NCBI GenBank assembly: GCA_034008185.1
Contig: CM067109.1
Location: 29,854,885-29,918,884, forward strand
Direction: 5' to 3'
Source: Gorsachius magnificus
Taxonomy: Eukaryota; Chordata; Aves; Pelecaniformes; Ardeidae
Length of the DNA: 64,000 bases
Part shown: positions 62,501-64,000 of the stretch, in pieces
How the letters are laid out: every line of letters begins with the position of its first letter
Position numbering within the stretch: the stretch's first letter is position 1
Notes under the pieces: generated by a model
Told to the model about the DNA's origin: nothing
Databases searched by the model: none
The model's input: the letters and a program-made list of their open reading frames with translations, nothing else
Program-made: the position numbers and the translations under genes

Positions 62501-62566
62501 AAACAAAGAATAGCTTTACTAGAAGAAGAGAACTCTAGACCACACACCAATGAAACTTCACTTTAA
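32..62566 (+). CDS. MCC: MCC gene (colorectal mutant cancer protein), 3' 15 coding exons, 5' incomplete
   Basis: Joining 32-174, 8723-8859, 12639-12802, 17841-18047, 28467-28613, 28938-29027, 29664-29812, 31551-31691, 32943-33043, 35637-35820, 43794-44028, 48836-49042, 50025-50122, 61246-61368 and 62386-62566 gives 2307 nt with no internal stop: 768 residues then TAA. The order and wording of the peptide match mammalian MCC nearly throughout, for example [54 protein letters not shown] and the C-terminus [12 protein letters not shown] (829 residues in the short human form) is a cytoplasmic, largely coiled-coil scaffold reported to restrain WNT/beta-catenin signalling and cell-cycle entry and to bind PDZ proteins such as Scribble through its C-terminal tail. 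The missing part is about 57 N-terminal residues plus promoter. Reading frame, splice sites and length all indicate a functional gene. In chicken I believe MCC is Z-linked; this window cannot show that. Confidence 0.97.
175..8722 (+). other. MCC intron 1 of window (8548 bp)
   Basis: GT...AG intron between exons 1 and 2. It contains the antisense CR1 fragment at 4474-5550. The remainder is unremarkable AT-leaning sequence with short A or T runs (for example around 1500-1513 and 7904-7921). Just before exon 2, around 8540-8660, is a stretch that loosely resembles a tRNA-type SINE head, too weak to annotate separately. No open frame here resembles a known protein. Confidence 0.9.
4474..5550 (-). 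mobile_element. CR1 LINE, 5'-truncated, antisense to MCC (copy A)
   Basis: The low-coordinate end carries the CR1 3' tail (complement of repeated ATTCTATGA, near 4474-4492), so the element reads on the minus strand. Minus-strand translation gives the C-terminal part of the CR1 ORF2 protein: [20 protein letters not shown] and [16 protein letters not shown] in 5209-4865, then [20 protein letters not shown] and [15 protein letters not shown] to the end of the ORF at 4556. The frame is broken between the two parts, with a stop after GLEHKS, so the protein is dead. Similarity to CR1 fades near 5550, which I take as the 5' truncation point. CR1 inserts without target-site duplications, so boundaries are approximate. 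It is closely similar to copy B at 18893-19424 and in opposite orientation. Confidence 0.93.
8723..8859 (+). CDS. MCC: MCC coding exon 2 of window
   Basis: The acceptor AG at 8721-8722 follows a good pyrimidine tract, and the donor is GTGAGT at 8860. The first base completes the split Arg codon and the last base starts an Asp codon finished by exon 3. It encodes window residues 48-94, including [20 protein letters not shown] and [12 protein letters not shown]. It is acidic and Ser/Gln-rich, less clearly coiled coil than exon 1. From memory, mammalian MCC has two extra residues in the SMDQ...SVS segment, where this copy reads [13 protein letters not shown]. That looks like a lineage indel in a low-constraint linker. 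Confidence 0.95.
8860..12638 (+). other. MCC intron 2 of window (3779 bp)
   Basis: GT...AG intron. It holds an (AC)12 microsatellite followed by an (AT)-rich stretch at 10637-10690. It shows no recognisable mobile element and no protein-like open frame. The acceptor at 12637-12638 has a long T-rich tract. Confidence 0.88.
10637..10690. repeat. (AC)12 microsatellite with adjoining AT/TA repeat
   Basis: Twelve AC units occupy 10637-10660 and run directly into ATATATATAC ATAAATATGT and GTATAT. The AT part is self-complementary around ATAAAT and could fold into a short hairpin. It is a simple repeat of the kind used as a length-polymorphic marker. Confidence 0.95.
12639..12802 (+). CDS. MCC: MCC coding exon 3 of window
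   Basis: Acceptor TTTTAG ends at 12638 and the donor GTAATG starts at 12803. The exon begins with two bases completing the Asp codon and ends in phase 0 on Lys. It encodes window residues 94-148. Recognisable blocks are [40 protein letters not shown] and [15 protein letters not shown], matching mammalian MCC almost residue for residue. The segment is helical with regular hydrophobic spacing, consistent with the coiled-coil scaffold. Confidence 0.96.
12890..13165 (-). mobile_element. MIR-like SINE remnant (old)
   Basis: The run CTTGCCCAAGGTCACACAGC at 13120-13140 is the complement of the conserved MIR core that reads GCTGTGTGACCTTGGGCAAG. Upstream, the phrase CAAAGTACTTCACA near 12896 resembles the sequence that often lies beside this core in amniote genomes. 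The middle is heavily diverged. This is a call from recalled consensus; only the core match is strong. Confidence 0.5.
14806..15060. mobile_element. Ancient amniote CR1/L3-like remnant
   Basis: The sequence runs through phrases typical of a dispersed old amniote retroelement: AGAACAGCTGCACTGGGCTG, then CAAAAGTCCATCTGTCTAGT, then GGCAGATGCCAATGG, and near 14984 an AATAGTCATGGGTGGA phrase followed by ACCCTTCTAAATTTTTGG. The order matches the element I recall from turtles and archosaurs. Divergence is high and the class assignment (CR1 or L3-like) is uncertain. Confidence 0.5.
15776..15916 (+). repeat. Polypurine tract
   Basis: About 140 bp of nearly pure A/G on the + strand. The longest uninterrupted purine run is 15822-15856, 35 nt. 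Within it 15822-15841 is a perfect mirror repeat of A4 and G4 blocks. Confidence 0.9.
17841..18047 (+). CDS. MCC: MCC coding exon 4 of window (symmetric, 207 bp)
   Basis: Acceptor TTCGCAG ends at 17840 and the donor GTAAGG starts at 18048. Both ends are phase 0, giving 69 codons (window residues 149-217). The peptide starts [20 protein letters not shown] and continues with [18 protein letters not shown], then [19 protein letters not shown] and RDRLRRR. It is a strongly predicted coiled coil with leucines at heptad spacing and a basic end. Mammalian MCC has Ala for Ser in NLSEERSRW. Skipping this exon would keep the frame. Confidence 0.97.
18893..19424 (+). mobile_element. CR1 LINE, 5'-truncated, sense to MCC (copy B)
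   Basis: The + strand reads the C-terminal end of CR1 ORF2 without interruption for about 143 codons up to the stop at 19319-19321. Blocks include [60 protein letters not shown] and [20 protein letters not shown]. The 3' tail is the ATTCTATGA-type repeat ending near 19424. The open frame extends upstream to 18743 only by chance through non-CR1 sequence. Being truncated, it cannot code for a working reverse transcriptase. The intact frame and closeness to copy A suggest a fairly young insertion. Confidence 0.94.
20090..20560 (+). mobile_element. Ancient CR1 3'-region remnant, sense
   Basis: The order of recognisable phrases follows old amniote CR1 elements: GGAGTGACTTAAAGAGATGG, then TTCAACTTGGCAAAGCAAAA, then CTTTACAAGTACTGGAGG, then a run with GGACAAAACTGGAGCAAGAA and ATTAGGCCAGAAATTA. 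No frame survives. It is much more diverged than the avian-tail CR1 copies in this window, and the edges are approximate. Confidence 0.6.
20840..21140. promoter_or_regulatory. CpG-rich intronic patch (candidate small CpG island)
   Basis: By hand count, 20881-21140 has 52 C, 83 G and 12 CpG in 260 bp: about 52% G+C and an observed/expected CpG ratio near 0.7, far above the surrounding intron. It ends in a strong donor-like TGG/GTAAGT at 21130-21138. No ATG in it opens a frame longer than about 29 codons. It could be an unmethylated regulatory element, a first exon of a minor transcript, or an unrecognised insertion that has not yet lost its CpGs. Confidence 0.4.
21354..21373. repeat. T20 homopolymer
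   Basis: Twenty consecutive T followed by CAG. No retroposon body is recognisable on the side expected for an antisense poly(A) tail. Confidence 0.9.
26383..26400. repeat. T18 homopolymer
   Basis: Eighteen consecutive T in plain intronic sequence. Confidence 0.9.
28467..28613 (+). CDS. MCC: MCC coding exon 5 of window (symmetric, 147 bp)
   Basis: Acceptor TTGTAG ends at 28466 and the donor GTGAGC starts at 28614. It is phase 0 at both ends with 49 codons (window residues 218-266). It starts [20 protein letters not shown], then [20 protein letters not shown] and SSNDIPIAK. The coiled coil from exon 4 ends here and passes into a Ser/Thr/Pro-rich linker, a likely flexible and phosphorylated stretch. 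Small differences from the mammalian text (SPS versus SPG, SANRP versus STNRP) lie in the linker. Confidence 0.96.
28614..28937 (+). other. MCC intron 5 of window (324 bp)
   Basis: Short GT...AG intron, the smallest in the window. Nothing else is seen in it. Confidence 0.92.
28938..29027 (+). CDS. MCC: MCC coding exon 6 of window (symmetric, 90 bp)
   Basis: Acceptor CTTACAG ends at 28937 and the donor GTAAGG starts at 29028. It is phase 0 at both ends with 30 codons (window residues 267-296): [20 protein letters not shown] then [10 protein letters not shown]. It is Ser-rich and contains a basic TRSESSSS stretch that looks like a kinase target. All 30 residues appear identical to the mammalian text I recall. 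Skipping the exon preserves the frame. Confidence 0.96.
29028..29663 (+). other. MCC intron 6 of window (636 bp)
   Basis: GT...AG intron of plain sequence, with no repeat or other feature seen. Confidence 0.9.
29664..29812 (+). CDS. MCC: MCC coding exon 7 of window
   Basis: Acceptor GTGCAG ends at 29663 and the donor GTAAGG starts at 29813. It opens in phase 0 and ends with two bases of a Ser codon. It encodes window residues 297-346: [20 protein letters not shown], then [20 protein letters not shown] and FEVETERLN. Against mammals only a Thr for Ser in VSSTV is noticed, so this is one of the most conserved segments. It leads back into coiled coil. Confidence 0.97.
29813..31550 (+). other. 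MCC intron 7 of window (1738 bp)
   Basis: GT...AG intron. A pyrimidine-rich run lies at about 30528-30558. No mobile element is recognised. Confidence 0.88.
31551..31691 (+). CDS. MCC: MCC coding exon 8 of window (141 bp, phase 2-2)
   Basis: Acceptor TTCTACAG ends at 31550 and the donor GTATGT starts at 31692. The first base completes a Ser codon and the last two bases start another Ser codon. It encodes [20 protein letters not shown], then [20 protein letters not shown] and RLALQY (window residues 346-393). It is a coiled coil, identical to the recalled mammalian text. If intron 8 were retained, the frame would stay open to 31836 before a stop. Confidence 0.97.
31692..32942 (+). other. MCC intron 8 of window (1251 bp)
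   Basis: GT...AG intron with a TA dinucleotide repeat at 32532-32560. Nothing else is seen. Confidence 0.9.
32532..32560. repeat. (AT)14 microsatellite
   Basis: About 14 uninterrupted AT units. The repeat is self-complementary and so able to extrude as a hairpin. Confidence 0.95.
32943..33043 (+). CDS. MCC: MCC coding exon 9 of window
   Basis: The acceptor AG at 32941-32942 follows a T-rich tract, and the donor GTAAGA starts at 33044. The exon completes a Ser codon and ends one base into a Gly codon. It encodes window residues 393-427: [20 protein letters not shown] then [13 protein letters not shown]. The end reads GVGSV-G-DQ where the mammalian text I recall has one more residue (GVGSSPGDQ), so the exon 9/10 junction has a one-codon length difference. 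Confidence 0.95.
33044..35636 (+). other. MCC intron 9 of window (2593 bp)
   Basis: GT...AG intron with a weak pyrimidine tract at its 3' end (TTTGCTTGAAAACTAG). A short telomere-like stretch (CCTAACCTAACCCTAA) lies at about 35324-35339. No mobile element is seen. Confidence 0.88.
35637..35820 (+). CDS. MCC: MCC coding exon 10 of window
   Basis: The acceptor AG is at 35635-35636 and the donor GTAACT at 35821. Two bases complete the Gly codon, and the exon ends two bases into a Ser codon. It encodes window residues 427-488: [40 protein letters not shown] and [20 protein letters not shown]. The central part is helical and well conserved. YAIT replaces FAVA of the mammalian text. A CR1 insertion begins only about 80 bp after the donor. 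Confidence 0.95.
35903..36650 (+). mobile_element. CR1 LINE, 5'-truncated, sense to MCC (copy C)
   Basis: It begins near AAGGTCCTGCACGTGGGTCG and ends with the ATTCTATGA-type tail at 36650. Translation at 35915-36214 gives the ORF2 C-terminal region ([40 protein letters not shown]). It is then broken by a stop in TCTAGAGG, and the remaining 3' part has only short frames. It belongs to a different CR1 subfamily from copies A and B, judged by sequence such as CATGTAGTGATAGGACAAGG and AGATTTAGATTAGATATAAG. Its start lies about 80 bp past the exon 10 donor. Confidence 0.93.
37893..38015. repeat. AT-rich tract with perfect short hairpin
   Basis: About 120 bp of almost pure A/T. TTTTCAAAT (37902-37910) and ATTTGAAAA (37915-37923) form a perfect 9 bp stem with a 4-base AATA loop. 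Further TTAATTAA-like palindromes follow. Confidence 0.85.
38133..38164 (+). other. G-quadruplex-type motif
   Basis: G runs of 6 (38133-38138), 3 (38147-38149), 3 (38151-38153) and 7 (38158-38164) on the transcribed-RNA-like strand, with loops of 8, 1 and 4. A further G-rich stretch lies at 38236-38258. Confidence 0.7.
38565..38665 (-). mobile_element. MIR-like remnant
   Basis: The order AAGGTAACTATTATTGTCTG, then a diverged middle, then CACCCAAAGGGCACGTAGCA and AGTCAGG follows the complement of the MIR 3' half (GTAGGTATTATTAT... then the GCCCAAGGTCACACAGCAAG core). It is diverged, and the call rests on recalled consensus. Confidence 0.4.
41599..41704. repeat. A-rich stretch followed by CAGA/CAGG repeat
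   Basis: Two A runs flank GGGGGAGG at 41599-41633, followed at about 41679-41704 by CAGACAGACAGGCAGGCAGG-type tetramers. Simple low-complexity sequence. Confidence 0.85.
43794..44028 (+). CDS. MCC: MCC coding exon 11 of window (largest, 235 bp)
   Basis: Acceptor CTTTCCAG ends at 43793 and the donor GTATTT starts at 44029. It completes a Ser codon and ends in phase 0. It encodes window residues 488-566: [60 protein letters not shown] and [18 protein letters not shown] Ser/Thr linker leads into a coiled coil. The text agrees with mammalian MCC throughout. The [20 protein letters not shown] block is a good signature for the family. Confidence 0.97.
47715..47752 (-). mobile_element. Remnant of an avian endogenous-retrovirus LTR reduced to its two ends
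   Basis: Read on the minus strand, the 38 bp start TGTCCTGGTTTCGGCTGGGA and end TTAAACCACGACA. I recall these as the 5' and 3' ends of a common neoavian LTR of several hundred bp; here they meet at the shared GTTAA. The element starts TG and ends CA as LTRs do. It is flanked by CTAGC (47710-47714) and TTAGC (47753-47757), a 5 bp target duplication with one mismatch. The inner LTR and any viral genes are absent, so it is inert. Confidence 0.6.
47915..48125 (-). mobile_element. Ancient CR1 remnant, antisense
   Basis: Phrases in order match the complement of old amniote CR1: GCCTAATTTCAGCTTCCAGC, GATCTTGTCACGACCCTCCC, ACAGCCCTCTGTCAAGAG, then a run with CTCAAATTACTTCTCAGAC followed by TTTACTAAGCAGGCTAAGTA. 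No frame survives. It belongs to the same kind of old family as 20090-20560, in the opposite orientation. Confidence 0.55.
48836..49042 (+). CDS. MCC: MCC coding exon 12 of window (symmetric, 207 bp)
   Basis: Acceptor CAACAG ends at 48835 and the donor GTCAGG starts at 49043. It is phase 0 at both ends with 69 codons (window residues 567-635): [60 protein letters not shown] and SGSKDKLGK. This long charged coiled coil runs into a Ser-rich linker. Mammals have Pro for Leu in KDKLGK. If intron 12 were retained, translation would stop after 11 further codons. Confidence 0.97.
49043..50024 (+). other. MCC intron 12 of window (982 bp)
   Basis: GT...AG intron of plain sequence, with no repeat recognised. 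Confidence 0.9.
50025..50122 (+). CDS. MCC: MCC coding exon 13 of window (divergent linker exon)
   Basis: Acceptor TTTCTCAG ends at 50024 and the donor GTAAGC starts at 50123. It opens in phase 0 and ends two bases into an Arg codon. It encodes window residues 636-668: [20 protein letters not shown] then [12 protein letters not shown]. It is recognisable from ECxD, LAELR, the E-L-x-AE core and the Arg end. It is clearly the least conserved exon in the window: the human counterpart as I recall it differs at about half the positions and is one residue longer. Frame and splice sites fit precisely between exons 12 and 14, so the call is firm. Confidence 0.92.
59401..59700. promoter_or_regulatory. 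CpG-dense GC-rich intronic patch
   Basis: Hand count over 300 bp: 94 C, 97 G and 17 CpG, so about 64% G+C and an observed/expected CpG ratio near 0.56. It stands out from flanking sequence and is close to usual CpG-island thresholds. No TATA box or clear first-exon structure is visible. Confidence 0.4.
60536..60752 (+). mobile_element. CR1 LINE 3' end fragment, sense (copy D)
   Basis: About 215 bp of the CR1 3' end: GGTGGTGAGGCACTGGGACA, AAGCTGTGGATGCCCCATCC, GGTCCCTTCCAATCCAAACC and one ATTCTATGATTCTGT tail unit. It is of the same type as copy C and heavily 5'-truncated. The stretch before GATCTTTGAAGG (60680-60706) carries a few extra bases relative to copy C. Confidence 0.92.
61246..61368 (+). 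CDS. MCC: MCC coding exon 14 of window (123 bp, phase 2-2)
   Basis: Acceptor TGATCCAG ends at 61245 and the donor GTAAAG starts at 61369. The first base completes an Arg codon and the last two start a Ser codon. It encodes window residues 668-709: [40 protein letters not shown]. The start of the C-terminal coiled coil matches mammalian MCC throughout. Skipping it would keep the frame. Confidence 0.97.
61369..62385 (+). other. MCC intron 14 of window (1017 bp)
   Basis: GT...AG intron of plain sequence. A short T-rich run lies at 61406-61414. No element is recognised. Confidence 0.9.
62386..62566 (+). CDS. MCC: MCC terminal coding exon with stop and PDZ-binding tail
   Basis: Acceptor TTCTAACAG ends at 62385. 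The first base completes the Ser codon, and the TAA stop is 62564-62566. It encodes window residues 709-768: [60 protein letters not shown] basic coiled coil ends in E-T-S-L, a class I PDZ ligand (S/T-x-hydrophobic). In human MCC this tail binds Scribble and other PDZ proteins, and the Ser at the -1 position is a reported phosphorylation site; both positions are kept here. It reads as identical to the mammalian terminus. Confidence 0.98.
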
Positions 62567-64000
62567 ATGCATCTCTTCCAAAGATGCTTAGTGCCATCAC
62601 AAATTTCTTTCTTTTGGAAGCTCTTAGGTAGCTTCAAATGCTTACAGCTCTGACTGTCAATGCTTACACACTTAAGCACCTTCTCTGGGACCCCAGAGAG
62701 GTGCCAATGGGGATATAAGTGTTAACCTTAAGGACTGTTTCATAATGTAAAATGGCAGTGCCTGAATTATCATACTATAATTATGTATGTTGTCTGTGTC
62801 ATTATGTCTATATTCATACAGCTTCTCTTCCATTTTATCTATGTCACATGGGTGACAGTGTCACGTAGCAAAGTAATTCATGTTAAGAGGTTTTAATTTG
62901 GGCAGTTTGGAGATAATTTGAGAGTTTTCCCAATCCCTGCACACAACTCTCTATTATACCCTCAAGACTCGCTGCTGTGGTTAAACCAAATAGGCAGCTG
63001 CAGTGGGGAGACGACAGGCTGGCTTGCGGGTTTTTTAGCACGATACTTGCAGTACTGTAACTCACTGTGCAGATCAGGTAGGAAAACTGTTGATTTGGGG
63101 GGAAAAAAAAAACACCCACCACCAAAAAATCCAAGAAACTCTAGTTGCATCTCTGAAAACTATGATAGTGGTGTATTTCTTACAGTTTGTAAGAGGACTT
63201 AAGGCTGTGAGTTTCACCATGCCAGTCTGTGCCAATGCTGGGTAACAAATTATAGGAGACCTCCTGGTATTTACATTGCATGGTGTTTGCAACTATTTCA
63301 TGAAACAGTTGGTTTTTCTTGTTAATGCATTATAGCCAAGGTTTTCTTGAAGAAGCTGTGCCATTTTTGTCATGTGTTTAGTGCTTATTACAGCTTTCTA
63401 TGATCAAGAGGTAGAATGTCCTTTTTATACTTGTTTTGACCAAAAAAGGTACTTATTAGGAATGTACCTGTTTAATATTGAATACATAGGCACAAAACTA
63501 TAAATGTGTAGGTGTATGGATATAGAGCCACAAACAGAATGTGAATGGTGAAGTCTTCATACAGCTGCTTAGGTTAGTTTTTGTTACTGCTAACATTCTC
63601 TTCTTTTGCTTAAGCTGCATCACGTTACTGTATTATCAAACTGACTGAACCGAAAATGTTGGCCTATTAATGGTAATGAACATGAAGCAAAACGTGGCAA
63701 TCAGGCTGCTTTCTCTAGGGAGCAAAATACAGGAGTCTGCTGTAGCACCTCTTCCGTTCAGAATTTGCTTCTTTTTGAATATGTAAAACAGCATCCATGT
63801 TTGTTTTAACATGCGAAACCAGAGTGTATTAACTTTGTTAGCCTGTTGCCATGTTACACCTCTACTTACTATTTTTCAGGCTCTGTTTTCAAGTGAATGT
63901 GATTTCAGGAGTTGTCTATCCTTTTTGCATTACATGTTGGGTTGCACCTCAAGTTTTACTAGTGTATTTAGAATTATGGTAACTTCTCTCATTTATTCCT
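62567..64000 (+). other. MCC: MCC 3' UTR (continues beyond window)
   Basis: Non-coding sequence after the TAA with no splice sites needed and no open frame of interest. I found no AATAAA or ATTAAA up to 64000; only AATACA variants occur (near 63480 and 63726). The mRNA end therefore probably lies further downstream, in keeping with the long 3' UTR of mammalian MCC. A homopolymeric G6-A10 patch lies at about 63097-63112. Confidence 0.75.

Noticed and set aside
1..64000. Nested gene in an MCC intron (a testis kinase gene lies inside the human locus), tRNA, miRNA hairpin or CRISPR-like array
   Set aside because: No kinase-like frame, no tRNA cloverleaf, no regular spaced repeat and no convincing conserved hairpin was seen on either strand. 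An exhaustive covariance-model search was not possible.

Overview
The window is vertebrate genomic DNA, almost certainly from a bird. The evidence is an AT-leaning intronic landscape with large introns and GT-AG splice sites, four CR1 LINE fragments ending in the avian octamer-like tail (ATTCTATGA repeats), several much older amniote CR1/MIR-like remnants, and an avian-type LTR scrap. It holds the 3' part of one protein-coding gene on the + strand: MCC (mutated in colorectal cancers, colorectal mutant cancer protein), a cytoplasmic coiled-coil scaffold.

Fifteen coding exons were placed by hand between 32 and 62566. All 14 introns have GT...AG ends, all phases agree, and the joined coding length in the window is 2307 nt: 768 codons plus a stop. 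Only the N-terminal exon or exons (roughly the first 57 residues of the short human isoform) lie upstream. The product ends in the PDZ-binding tail ETSL, as in mammalian MCC. A 3' UTR runs from 62567 past the window end; no AATAAA or ATTAAA was seen in it.

Layout: exon 1 (32-174); 8.5 kb intron with an antisense CR1; exons 2-4 (8723-18047) with 3.8 and 5.0 kb introns carrying old MIR-like and CR1-like pieces; 10.4 kb intron with a sense CR1, an old CR1 and a CpG-rich patch; a compact block of exons 5-10 (28467-35820); 8.0 kb intron with a sense CR1 starting about 80 bp after exon 10, an AT-rich hairpin tract and a G-quadruplex motif; exon 11; 4.8 kb intron with an old antisense CR1 overlying a 38 bp collapsed LTR neighbourhood; exons 12-13; 11.1 kb GC-richer intron with CpG-rich patches and a short CR1; exons 14-15 and the 3' UTR. 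Exons are numbered within this window, not by the full transcript.

No second gene, RNA gene, CRISPR array or microbial-type operon was found. Other open frames are short and lack family resemblance or splice support. I see no undescribed multi-gene system. The most unusual items are the LTR reduced to its two ends, an inverted pair of similar CR1 copies flanking exons 2-4, and a CpG-rich intronic patch ending in a strong splice donor. Gene and repeat identities come from recalled family sequences, not from a search.
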